The notes under the pieces are model-generated. The model did no database searches. It was not told the DNA's origin and saw nothing but the letters and a program-made list of their open reading frames with translations. 64,000 nucleotides of DNA. Origin: Ancylostoma caninum (taxonomy: Eukaryota; Nematoda; Chromadorea; Rhabditida; Ancylostomatidae). Position numbers and translations under genes: made by a program. Within the stretch, counting starts at the first letter, position 1, and every line of letters starts with the position of its first letter. Below, one piece after another: positions 32,358 through 43,101 of the stretch. Location of the stretch: the NCBI GenBank assembly GCA_037903475.1, contig JBAJFG010000019.1, forward strand, positions 5,083,001 to 5,147,000. Reading direction: 5' to 3'.

Positions 32358-32517
32358 TATAGGGAACTCCAAACGGACGCAGACAAGGGTCGGGACCGCA
32401 GCGCGGCTCTCTTGGGCAGAGACATGGGCGCTCAACATGCGGAGTGCCTGCATCTCCACCCAAGAGAACCGCGTCGCGGTCCCGACTCTTGTCTGCGTAC
32501 GTTTGGAGTTTCCTGTA
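32358..32517. mobile_element. palindromic MITE, 160 bp
   Basis: The left end TATAGGGAACTCCAAACGGA and the right end in reverse complement, TACAGGAAACTCCAAACGTA, are followed on both sides by CGCAGACAAG and TCGGGACCGC. The arms are about 58 bp each with about 44 unique bases between them. TA-type ends suggest Tc1/mariner mobilisation. Confidence 0.85.
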
Positions 32518-33297
32518 GTTTCATTGCTATCAGCGTATCTTCAACATTAAGTTAGCGACTCTGTTGATAGAACCTATCTATTTGCCAGGATGATCTCAGA
32601 TCGGTACTCAGCCATGCAATGCTGGAAGAACCACGAGTGGAAGATACGAATTTGAAACATCGTAAATCCCAGCGCAATAACATCAAATCCTATTTGAGCC
32701 TCTTGCGGCACAACCGAACAAGTTCGCTTGAGGTCAGTTTCTGAACTCGAAGGGACAATCAGGTCTATAGCTGTTTCACAGGAGCATGCCCAGAGTAATA
32801 TGGATCCTAACTTACCAGCAGGAAACAGAGGTCGTTTACTGGGAACTTTTCTTGCTTGCACCACCTGTTCACACAGACTATGCTTGAATTGTATTGAAAT
32901 TAATTGCGCCTGTTTATTTGGTTACGTCTAGAATGGGTGTGGCGCGTTGCATTTGAGGGGGGGGGGAGGGGGGTACGGTCAAGATTTGCGAATGGCCAGT
33001 CGGATGAATCACCCAATCGCAGAGCTCGACCGCTCTGCCTTTGAAACTCTCTACTCCACTGTTAATCCCCTCTCACCTGAACAACTGCCTGATCGTACAC
33101 CTCGTTAATTTGTGCTAGCCGCCACCATACCACTCCAGTAATACGCATCCAACGAGCTAAAACAGACAATTGCCGAGATTGCATAACAGTACCAGCACCT
33201 CCTGCACCGCCCTATAACGCCACTTTGCAGAACATGCAAAACACCATGTGAGACATCAAGGTTTTCCACTTAGCCATTGGGCCATTGTACTCTCACA
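32518..33297. other. no gene seen
   Basis: Poly-G tract near 32958. Frames at 32574-32931 lack support. Confidence 0.3.
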
Positions 33298-33427
33298 CTG
33301 CCGCTGTACTCCTCGAGTACTGTAGCACCTTGCCTCGCCGTCGCCTGTGAGGTCGATACGCATCGATTGGGAGCGGCCGCCGGCGACGGCGACGCAAGGT
33401 GCTATACTCCTCGATAGTATAGCGGTT
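33298..33427. mobile_element. palindromic MITE, family D (GTATAGCACCTTGC ends)
   Basis: The left arm CTGTACTCCTCGAGTACTGT with AGCACCTTGCCTCGCCGTCG is mirrored by the right arm ending CTATACTCCTCGATAGTATA. Each end carries its own small ACTCCTCGAGTA palindrome. Related ends occur at about 34075 and 40255. Confidence 0.75.
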
Positions 33428-33549
33428 ACCTTGAAGCTCTTATTTCGCGCATTTATCAAATAAAGATTGTTTCCTTGCCAGAGAATCCAGAACTTCAGCA
33501 CAATATATAGCTCAAGAAAACGAGAAGATACAATTAAATTCGCTGCCCA

Positions 33550-33914
33550 TCAGTGGTTTTCTGCAACTCAAAGGCATTCGTTAGAATTTTTAGCAAATAA
33601 TAAAAAAAAACCGCGGCACAAGTGCAAAACTTCAGATTATCCAACTCACCTAGCGCAAACAGCGAGGTTCCGCCAATACCCGCTATTAGCGTCATGATTA
33701 ACGTTATCAAGTGTCCATAGTAAAACACACCAATCCTGATGGATCGACGGAACTCCTGGAAATAACTTTGCCGTTGCCTGAGAGGTGCGAGAACCGAGCG
33801 CTAGAAATACGGATCTTTGCGTCGCAATGAAACCGCAGCATGGATTATTTGGCTTCAGATAGTAATCTTCGTTGACGAAAATACTGTTGTTGTCCGTGCC
33901 TTCATCTCGGAATA
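33550..33914 (-). CDS. candidate 3' exons of a small membrane protein
   Basis: Proposed minus-strand exons: 33914-33811, 33755-33650 and 33560-33550 (TGA). Donors are GTATTT and GTGAGT; acceptors are TTTCCAG and GTTGCAG. Phases agree at both junctions (0 then 1). The joined sequence reads from FRDEGTDNNSIFVNEDYYLK and KPNNPCCGFIATQRS to EFRRSIRIGVFYYGHLITLI with MTLIAGIGGTSLFAL, then ENH and stop. It contains one clear membrane segment of about 21 residues preceded by an acidic, cysteine-containing region. The first intron would be only 55 bp. Upstream exons were not found and the acceptor at 33915 is weak. Family unknown. Confidence 0.45.
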
Positions 33915-34074
33915 CTGTCAGCTTAGAAATTCGCAAAAGTCAGAGTACCACATTTTATTTATTTCCTTTGATTTAATGCTACGAGTGTCGGCAATGCTTG
34001 TCGAGCCAGTACATCATGGTCGGACGTTACCTCTACTTACGTATAATGTCAATGAATGACCGACATGTTAGATT

Positions 34075-34330
34075 GGCGCTATAGTCCACGTGAGGTATAG
34101 CACCCTGCGTCGCCATAGTCGGCGCCTATCGATTATGGACGGGACGTCGCGGCGGCAGGAGTTGACGACCAGCAATCGCCAACTTTTGTGACAGAACGTC
34201 GCCGATGTTAGCTAGCGATCGTCGCCAATGTTGGCGACTGTGGCATTGGTGTCTGATTGTGATCACTCGCCGATGTTGGCGATCCGCTATCCCCAACATT
34301 GGCGACTGGCATCCGCTGGCGAATGCGAGG
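34075..34330. repeat. family D-related end and GTCGCCAATGTTGGCGAC palindrome cluster
   Basis: GAGGTATAGCACCCTGCGTC at about 34095 matches family D ends. Downstream, TCGCCAATGTTGGCGA-type palindromes recur in variants at about 34198, 34224, 34268 and 34293. Confidence 0.55.
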
Positions 34331-34839
34331 CAGAATGCAATGCCCTACGTTGACCCTACCGCCAACCTTAGAAACAGCTATATACATGGGACTCCAGTGC
34401 GCAAAATCGATACGGATCTATATTGCGTCACGGCTTCCTAGTGCAGAAAGTAACAGAGCATCGACAAAGCATTTTCAGTCATGAAATAGAACAGACAATA
34501 GAAGAGAGAGAGAGACGGGACCATACACCTGAGAGTCGGTTTCACACTGCTCGAACAGATGTGTTCCAAGTACTTCCACTTTCCGGGACTGTTTTAACAA
34601 GTTAGGCTTAAAATCTCTGCGACTAACAAGTCAGAAAGTGCGCAATTTGTCTAGAAGGACACTACTCAACTTTCTTGGCTCCAAAATCTTGAAAAAGAAA
34701 CTTCTGGCTGAAACTCTGCAGAGGGGGACTATCTGAGGTATTGAACACGACGAAACACGAACACATTCTGCACCGTAACTCCACTATTGTAAGGTTACGA
34801 TAGGTATGTCTGACACTGTATGTCAGACCCTGAATGTCA
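34331..34839. other. no gene seen
   Basis: Short (GA)n run near 34501. AACAAGTCAGAAAGTG at 34627 resembles the inner arm of MITE family B, with no partner found. Confidence 0.3.
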
Positions 34840-35200
34840 CAGAATCTTCTCAACCTTCCACAGGAGGGGGGGGGGGTATTTCAGCTGCTAAACACGAATA
34901 TCGTACCCACTTTACACCTTAACCCTATTTCGTAGGGTTACGGTAGGTATACTGGAGGAAATTCAAAGAAGATGCCAGTTTCGAAGATAAAACGAAGGGG
35001 TGCAAAATAATACTGATAATCGTGATCAGCGCCTGAAACAACTCTTTACGCAAAGTTTGAGTTGAGATGCCGTGAGATACCATATCTATAGCACACCTAC
35101 CGCAGCCGTACAAAAATGGGGTTACAGTGCAAAATGGACATGATATTCGTGTCCCACACCTCAAATACCCCCCCCCCTCCCCTGCATAGTTTCACCCAAA
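34840..35200. repeat. dispersed repeat, GATATTC..GTTCAGCACCTC family, diverged
   Basis: Contains ACACGAATATCGTACCC, CGTAGGGTTACGGTAGG, GTGATCAGCGCCTGAAA, CGCAAAGTTTGAG, AATGGGGTTACAGTGCAAAA and GATATTCGTGTCCCACACCT with CAAATACCCCC. The order parallels 31065-31330. Confidence 0.55.
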
Positions 35201-35370
35201 AAAATTTTTCTCACATTTTGCAGGCAGGAATGTTGAATAGCGCTTTTCAGAACCACTTCTGCGCCATCCTCGTACGAATACACCAACTCTAACTCTTTTA
35301 TAAGCGCCTGTACACCGTTTATTCGCTAAAATTAACGGTAAGCGACGTCAGAAGCCGCATTGTCTGAGAC

Positions 35371-35566
35371 TACCGCTATACTTCTCGGAAACTATTACGC
35401 TTTGGTCGCTACGATCGCACGAAACTGGTTCTCATACACGTAGATAGAGGGTGGGGTATCGCTGGTGCTGCCGGAGTTCTGGCGTAATGTTTACCGATAT
35501 GTATGAAAACAAATGTGGCAGCAGTTCCAACAAACAAAACTTCCGCACTCCTCGAGAAGTGTAGCA
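35371..35566. mobile_element. MITE with CTATACTTCTCG / CGAGAAGTGTAG ends
   Basis: Left CCGCTATACTTCTCGG and right, in reverse complement, GCTGCTACACTTCTCGAGG are inverted. About 196 bp. Its outermost bases resemble family D. Confidence 0.6.
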
Positions 35567-36347
35567 GCAGCCTAACAGTCTAAAGCCCGCATTCCACAAT
35601 GATCGGCATTATCGCCAAGACAGTCTACAGCCGTGTTGATTGCGGAGAAACCCACATGAATGAGGCAAATGAGGAAATCCTAGACCGAAGAGAGATGATA
35701 ATCACGGATGTGCGTAGCTACGATAGACGGTCCCGGCTGTCACTATACGTGACAATTCGCACACAAGCCGCAGGCATGTGAGAATCTCACATTCGCGTTG
35801 GAATCTGAGGATCTCGTCTCGTACTCGTATGGGAACCGCAAATTATGTGAGAAAATCATTCTAGTTCATAAAACATGTGAAGTGTGTTCTACCAGTACTA
35901 CTACCCTTATTCTACCAGTTTTACACGCTGGATTTAACGAACACAAGCAAATTTTTCTTTCTAGATGTTGTGGCGTGAGATATTGCATTCGCGAAACACT
36001 TCTCATCAGAGGCTAAAGGTCTTCTTAAACGGAAGTTCCATCTCTGGAAGTTCCATCTCTCGTTCATTGCCGTTCAAGGTACACGCACTGACTGTCACCC
36101 AGTTCACGTTAACGGCGCTTTCAACCACTGGAAGAAAGCTAGCCCGATTTTTTTCTGGTAGATAACAGCAATAACAATATATGGTGGCAACATGCCTTGC
36201 TGATAGTAGTGGAGTGCTCAGAACAACCCATGAATATTCCCTTCACAAAACTAATCTGCTGGTGAGAGCCAGAAGTAGCAGAGAGAGGAAAAAGCCAATT
36301 TGTAGCCCTTGCGGTCGTTAGGCGAGGCCTCAGTGAGAGTCCAAAAC
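35567..36347. other. no gene seen
   Basis: GGAAGTTCCATCTCT is duplicated in tandem at 36031 and 36046. No supported frame. Confidence 0.35.
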
Positions 36348-38486
36348 AACAGATCAGGGATACTCATGTAGGGGCATATTGGAAATTTGATTGTTATCAA
36401 TGAAATTTTCAATAAACCTTCATTTTTAACGAAAGCACACAACTCAGTACAACAGAGGTACAGTAATACGTGTTAAACAAGCAAACAACAACACGAAGAT
36501 GTATTTGCGCCCACAACATATGTACAGTAATACTCTTATCTGCGCATTCCCCCTCCCTTCTCCCCTTCACCCCGTTATCTTCCCCAAGGTTTGTGAATAT
36601 ACAAAACTTTATCAGCCATAAAATGGGAAACCTACTAACTCAAACAGTGCGCATTTCTGGTGGGTGCAAGCTTAAATTTGAGATGAGGAGATCCCGCAAA
36701 TTTCTACGGCACATATGATTTGGCGCAAGTTACCTTGAACTGATACAAAAGGTAAAATGTGGTAAAAAGACAGTAACTGCAACAAAGCAGCTTCAGTTAC
36801 TTTTTTATATTGTGCTCGAGTACAATAATGCGCTTTCCACACTCATAATGCTCTCCAGATTCTGCATCTGAGATGCAACCAGTCCACGCATTTTTGTACT
36901 GTCACTAGGTCTCATGACCGTTTCACGGATCATCTAAGGCAATGGTCCGTAAAATTCGTCATATTAGTTATTGATGCGGGCTCGTGCATGTTTGGCTGAG
37001 TTCGGCCCACTACCATTACCCTTCCACTGGAGAGGCTCAAAATCGTTCCGCACAGGTGGAGATCTCAGCATCTTCAAGACTGTTCCTTCTTCGCTTCAAC
37101 AAATTGTGAAGTATCTGAGCAATTGACCTAATATTTCTAATAATATAGAAGGTGAGTTAATGTTTGCTAATCTGCATTGGTTTTTGAAATATTCCAAATA
37201 GATGGACAAGAATTCCATTCTATCATTGTCCTCGCTCTGGAAACAATGTATAAGAGAGGATCGCGATCGAAAAGACGCATCACACCCGCTAGTTTCGTAT
37301 TGAATCGTCTTTTACTTCCTGTATCCGCCATAGGATTAGTATATGGTCCCCCATAACGATGGGCTTGGCCGTATCCACCATCAACCAAGATATGATACTG
37401 AACCTCTCCTACATTCCCAAGCGTTCGCTTTGGCGGGAACGGGTGATCGTTGGCGTCCAGGAACCCTTTCAATTAGAGTGAAGGAGTAGCATTCTACCTA
37501 TTTACTGAGCATAGCTATTCCTACCTTGATCAACGAATTTCGAAATACGCCGGCGTCACCTGCACGGCCTGGAGCGGCAACATCATAAGCGATAATGCGA
37601 TAATCTACGTACATCGCACATAGCAAGAAGAATGATGGAACAGAATTGTTCATAATTAAAATACCGGCATCAAGAATGTGCAGGTTTCTTGAAGGATATT
37701 CGTGAAGGATTTGTTCCACCCTTTCGATAATGGGTGGAAATCAACCTTTATTCTTACATGCTTCCTGTCTAGGAAAGCTATAGCGCGGATACTCTTAAAG
37801 TCTTTGTGTTTTCGAAGCACACTCTTCAAACATTTCTTTCGATGGTGTGGGGAATGCATCAGTAGACAACGTTATAGCATTATTATTATCCAGTTCATGT
37901 TCGTGCGTTAATGCATACTACATACATAAATCATAAAGATCAGTAAATCGATTAAACACAATTGTATGTAATCCCAAGTTCGGCTAACCTCTTATAATAG
38001 CGTTTGTGACCTCATCAACTGTATCGCTTACTGTCTTTCTACCACAATTCACCTCTTGTGCCAGTGCTATATAACTTGTTGCAAATCCCACGTGCCCTGA
38101 AAGATCGAGGGGATATACACAACACGTTCCAAATTCTGTTGTTTCTCCACAACATAGTAGTGTATGTCTGCTCACCTCAAATATATGAATAAACAATGGC
38201 GACTGGAAATGGGCGCTACGTGAGTTAGTAAGTGTTCCACTTCGGGTGCAATATGTTCATGTAAATTTACAAACTCAAGAGGCTAAAGCCTTGTATATTC
38301 ACAGAACCTCTCCGGATCGTGCGACGCCAGATATTTATCGAATGTGCGGAATCTCCTGCACAAGAACGGTGCGTGCTGTGGACGCACGTAACATTTCCGT
38401 CTATTCGGATCTTCCTCCATATACTCAAGAGCGGCCTACACTGCCTCAAGCGCCGGCAACAAATTTGAAAGCTCTGAGTTGCTCAT
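36348..38486 (-). mobile_element. PIF/Harbinger element, copy 2 (fuller copy)
   Basis: Shares 36348-37842 with copy 1 but without the hAT and MITE insertions, and continues through an intron-like spacer (37843-37983) into N-terminal transposase sequence. The element's outermost repeats are not recognised, so true ends may lie a little beyond these coordinates. Confidence 0.75.
37167..38486 (-). pseudogene. PIF/Harbinger transposase (copy 2, near-complete but broken)
   Basis: Minus strand from an ATG at 38486 (MSNSELSNLLPALEAV, then a stop). The next block YMEEDPNRRKCYVRPQHAPF with FDKYLASHDPERFCEY is the N-terminal region. VSRHTLLCCGETTEFGTCC and FATSYIALAQEVNCGRKTVS with TVDEVTNAII is the helix-turn-helix region. 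After a likely intron come FPTPSKEMFEECASKT, the first catalytic block FLDRKHVRIK (compare LDGKHVRI), the second block AYDVAAPGRAGDAGVFRNS, and YHILVDGGYGQAHRYGGPYT with KRRFNTK. Several stops and frame changes make it non-functional. It would be a candidate source family for MITE family C, which duplicates CTG. Confidence 0.72.
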
Positions 38487-38767
38487 ATTATTGGCCCAAC
38501 TAAAAAACCATAAATTTTTTTCAAAGGAGGCAATCTTTTTTATTATTAGAATATAACATTTGTTCCTGCTTCTTGAAACTAATCAAATCCATCTCACTCG
38601 CACACTCATTACCATTTTTTCTTTTTTTCTTCACTCTCACTGTCAAAGCAACCTTTTAGTAATTCTTGCAAATTTCTGAATTTTCGAGATTTTTTGAAAT
38701 CATGGAAACAGTCGCAGATTATGATATCAGAATCCACTGAGTGAGAGAAGTAATAGTTCTGTTTTTA
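38487..38767. other. T-rich spacer
   Basis: Nothing recognised between the Harbinger copy and the mariner element. Confidence 0.3.
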
Positions 38768-40046
38768 TTAGGTTGGTGCAAAAATAATGAGCGTTTTCAT
38801 GCCTTTGATTCCGAACCTCATAACTCCTTTCAAAATCGATCTTTTCCAATAGGTTTAGAACCATTGTAATCCGCAAATCTTAAGCAATAAGATAGATGTT
38901 ATACGACTTTCGTGCATTTCTGACAGGAACTTCTAGATTCGACAAACTTCCGGCGGGCAGTTTTGGTATCACTTTAGTCTTCGAGAAAATTCTCCCGGAA
39001 GAAGTCATCCAGGTTCTCGAGGAAGTGGTAGTCGGAGAGCGAGAAGTTTGCTGATTATGACGTAGGAGTCCGAGCTCCCTAGCTCAGTTCCTCCAACCTG
39101 TGAAGTATCTGTCGTTCAGGGTGTGCCTGGACGGTACCGTGTAGGAGTGAAGAATCCATTTTATTGAGCAACGCTGGGGTCACACCGTGAAGTTTCTAAA
39201 TTATTTCATTTACGTCTTGAAACCACTTACCAGATTAGGAAGAATGAATGAGCTGCAGTGAGCAATTTTTGCAGCAGGTCACCACAAAGTCGCCGTGACC
39301 TTATTTTGGTGTTGCTTCGGTTTCAGGGAGTATTTCGGTGCATCTTCGTCGTCCAGCTGTTGAGCAAAGCACTTAATTTTGTCAAAGAGGGTCTATACTT
39401 CATATTTATACACTAAGCGACCGACTGTTTGGTCGCAATTTTTCCACTACAAAGGTGCGAAGCACACCTCTCAACGAGGACCAATGTGGTACTCATTCAG
39501 AATGCGCTACATCAACTCAACATCATCAAGCTTTTTCATCCTCCCATTTCTATGAAGGGAGGCATGGTCTGGCAACAATCACCGGCAATGTTCTGCGAAA
39601 CCAAATATGTTGTTTTGGATGGGTGCTTTTTGATAATTGTCATCAGTTGGGGGTCGCAAACACCAGGAAGACCTATGCGACATTCCTTACTTTCGAAGCA
39701 AGGCACACCAACCCGAAAAATCCGGGAGCAGCTCGGCGGAATGCATTCGCTCACACTCCCTTCGCCAAAACTATGGTAGTATTCTGAGCGATTCCTGCTG
39801 CGATGCCGTCGAGTATCAGCTCGCTGAAGTGAGTTTGGCAAAAAACTTGTTTTGTCGCCTTTCGTTCCACAGCTACAAATCCAAGAAAACATGAACTTCG
39901 CTCGAAATGCATGAGATATTTGAAAAGGCCATGAAATTAGCTACAAAGCATGTGCAACAGCTCATACCGATTATAAGAAAAACCGGACTTTTTCTGCACC
40001 GAAGATGAAGCACCGAAAAACGTGCATTATTTTTGCACCAACCTAA
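38768..40046. mobile_element. mariner element, full length with TA duplication
   Basis: 1279 bp, the usual mariner size. TTAGGTTGGTGCAAAAATAA at the left and its exact reverse complement at the right end, flanked by TA on both sides (38766-38767 and 40047-40048). TTAGGTTGGTGCAAAA ends are those of the mariner group that includes Hsmar1. I see no intact transposase frame: the plus frames at 39429-39787 and the minus frame at 39536-39892 do not show a DD34D pattern. The copy is therefore non-coding or heavily decayed despite intact ends. Confidence 0.88.
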
Positions 40047-40048
40047 TA

Positions 40049-40539
40049 GATTCATGTCGGGCTACAGCAGCCCGTATTTGCTGTGTCACCATTTCCTTCA
40101 GCAATATATAACAAATAAATAACATTTGAGTGAAATTTGGAGGTTGAAGACTTGGGCGCTCCGTCGCCAACGTTGTCCAGTTGCCATCGTCGATCCTTCT
40201 CGACGACGGGCGGTCGCCAAACTTTAGCGAATGGCGATCGTCAATCTGGCGATGGCGATGCTAGGTGCTATACTCCTCGAAGAGCAAAGCGGCAGCTCAA
40301 GCGATAAGAATGAGGCGCAGGCTTCTTCACCACAAAGACGAGAAGCAGACCTCCTAACACATTGCCGACGGTGTGATTAACATGGTGCATCACGCCCTTT
40401 CACACTCGTACGGTCACGTGATGCACGTAGTGCATCACACAAAAAGCGCTTTTATGCCTATAAAACGTCCTCTTGTAGTCAGGTGGTCCTAAGATGAAAA
40501 TGATGAACTATCCGAAAGATCCCCCCGGGCACCTTCGCC
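40049..40539. other. family D MITE remnant and spacer
   Basis: GATGCTAGGTGCTATACTCC at about 40257 with TCGAAGAGCAAAGCGGCAGC is a family D right end. TCGCCAACGTTG and TCGCCAAACTTTAGCGA words at 40170-40220 recall 34190-34310. A GTGATGCAC-type inverted pair lies near 40385-40440. Confidence 0.45.
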
Positions 40540-41083
40540 CGCCATGCAAAAATGTGCTAGGTCCTCGAAGTGTTAACAGAGACTTATCTGGTACTCGTTC
40601 AGTTTGCGCGGCACCTACTCGTCGAGCTTCTCCATCCTCTCATTCTTATTCAAGGAAGGAGCCACTTCACAGTAATTAATGACGAAGTCCTGCAAAATCA
40701 CACATGCTGTTTTGAATGGGATTTCTTTGATAATTGCCAGTATTCGCAGACGCAAACTCCAGAAAGATATACGCGACCTTCCTTACTTTCACAGCGGCAC
40801 GTTCACTTTTGAAACGCTTCAACTGCAAAACTCATTGCGTCAAAAAGAGCGGAAGATGACTTCGTTATATCCATTCGCTCACAGATGACCAAAGTTCCTG
40901 CTGCAATATTGCCGAGTTTTACTTTGCAGAATTAAGTTTGCCGGAAATTCTGATCTGGCATATTCCTTCCTGGAACTCAGAAATCAACATAAAATGGAGC
41001 AAATCTTAAGGAAACCAAAAATTTTCTGCACAGAAGTTGGTGCAGCGAAAAACGCGCATTATTCTAGCACCTACCTTATAGAG
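40540..41083. mobile_element. mariner element, second diverged copy, left part missing
   Basis: Aligns by eye with about 39470-40046: CTGGTACTCGTTCAG, CATCCTCTCATTCTTATTCA, CTGTTTTGAATGGG, TGATAATTGCCAG, and the right end ATTCTAGCACCTACCTTATA, a mutated TIR. The first half of the element is absent. Confidence 0.75.
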
Positions 41084-42764
41084 AGCAATGTGCGGATAGG
41101 TGTGACAAAAAAAGGCTGGTCCAGATGAACCGGAAACTGCACGGATGAGAGTTTCATCAGCGCGCGGTTCAGAGAAAAGCCATAGAAGTGAATCCACGGC
41201 TGTGAGGATCTTATACGGCCAGTATTAGGAGAAACGTCACCGGACGAATCCACAGTGGCGCCATAGCTGTGTGGGAGTCGGGAAGTGTGGAAGAAGGCGA
41301 GAAACGGAAACATCGACATGTGATGGGTGTCCTGGAGCTTCACGATGAGGAAGATGCGAATGGGTTCGCTGATCATAATGGAGATGACGGCATGCCGTTT
41401 TGATAACGATGCAGAGGGAGAGCTCCGCACATGGGTAAAAAGTGCGCCGGCACCCATTTGCATCGGGAAGTATCTCATGCGACGAGTTTGCAGCCCAGGG
41501 ATCGGCGCTTTGTGGAAGTTGCGGAAAAGACAGGACTATAACTAAAGAGCAGGGATGAAGTGAGGTACGCTCCGTATGTGATGAACACTATGTAACTCGA
41601 CAGTAGCGTGGTTGGAGTGACTAGCGCAGGTAAGCTTAGGTGAGAATAAGCTCTTCCAGACCCGGTGAGCTACGCAAAGATACCAGCCAATCTGTGCAGA
41701 AAAAAAACGGTTTCCCACAATTCAATCACCCCATATAGTATTGTTTTTCAAGGGTTCATAATCAAACGCATCTTCGACATCTGAGATTTTGAGAGGGATA
41801 AGGTCTGAGAATTTTCCAATGTTCACCATCATTTCGAATATTCTCTTTTCTCGCTAAATCCATCCTTCCTTTCTTATTGTTGTCATCTGATGCGGTTTTT
41901 ACACGTGAAAGTATAAATAAATATTGCAAGTTTTTGAAAGCGCAAGTTGAAAAACAAGCGTTAGCCCTTCGCATCCTAGAAAGAACAACAATGGATCTAA
42001 TTTACCAAAAAGAGCTTTAAAATGGACCTTATACCACAAATTAATGTATAGAAGCAAGTGCCAAAGCTCTTCAAGGAGAACTACTCTACAACTGAAACAA
42101 CGCAGTAATGCTCTTTCACCTCGACCCGGCGACAACAACGGACCCGCCTCTTTTCGGAGATTAGAAGCGGCGTACGTCATTGGTGACACCGGCTACAGTA
42201 AAACAGCCGGCTCCTTAAAGTGCAACGAAAGTGTGGAATTTCCCGAATATTTTATTGCTGTTCGAGTCTGATGATATATCCATAAAAATGCACATTGTAT
42301 TACCGACATAGATTTCAATTAACATCTAAAATTAGCAGCACGAGGCCGTGAAAGGAGTGTTTCACGCCAACTCGAGCGCAACCACTACTGATCGGTCAAG
42401 AAATCGATACTTAATCGACACAAGATGTGACTCATGTATGACGTTTCAAGCGCAACAATGGTTACTGTAAATATCACGACAAAAAAAAAGCAAGACAAAA
42501 AACATGCAAAAATGATGTACACATGAAAATAAACTGAACTGAATATCTAACAAGAAGATAAGTCACTTGGGGTACCAGTGGGAAGAGATATAAATCGATT
42601 AATCGATTAGATCGGACTACAGACAACGGGCGGCGATCATCATCGTCATCACATTAAAGAACGAACGGGGAATGATGGTGCAAGGCGGGGCACAGTGAGA
42701 CATACATAGAAACAGAATCATGAGCGCTATGCTTCCAACTACAGAACGATATGTGCTTCTTGAT
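41084..42764. other. downstream of fos-1; unassigned
   Basis: A 135-codon minus frame (41478-41071) contains KRHAVISIMISEPIRIFLIV, and a 70-codon minus frame (41974-41762) contains KTASDDNNKKGRMDLARKEN. Neither could be tied to splice sites in phase, and the first runs into the mariner remnant. CTATCGATTAATCGATTAG-like words lie near 42595. Confidence 0.3.
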
Positions 42765-42770
42765 TTTATT
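42765..42770 (-). terminator. fos-1: poly-A signal of fos-1
   Basis: AATAAA on the minus strand, about 215 bases after the fos-1 stop codon. Confidence 0.65.
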
Positions 42771-42982
42771 CAGTGATTTTGCGGGATCTGAGATGAAAGA
42801 TGGACGAGTTCACTCGGTGTGGCTGGCAATAACCGAACAACAGTTATCCATTGTGGAAGGAGATAGTGAATGTTTTTGAGTTTGAGAAAGGTGAAAGAAA
42901 AGACACACTATGGTGTGAGGAAATGAAGAATACACTATACAGCAAAGCATGGAGGAGACTGTTAAGCGAGGGAAGAACGTGT

Positions 42983-43101
42983 TCACAACGCCCGCAGGTC
43001 GGCTTCCGATGTTTGGAGCGGGGTGGGTGTGCTGACGAAGATCGGATTCGGCTGCGTACACGGCGTCAGCCCGGTGCTATCGTTCAGGAAATCGTTGTTC
43101 A
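42983..43101 (-). CDS. fos-1: fos-1 terminal exon
   Basis: Acceptor GTATTTCAG. Encodes NNDFLNDSTGLTPCTQPNPI, then FVSTPTPLQTSEADLRAL and TGA. The acidic/leucine ending resembles the conserved C-terminus of FOS proteins, and the phase matches the preceding exon. Confidence 0.88.

Noticed and set aside
41071..41478. 135-codon minus frame downstream of fos-1
   Set aside because: No consensus acceptor in phase, and the frame runs into the mariner remnant at 41083. The fos-1 ending at 42983 is already complete.
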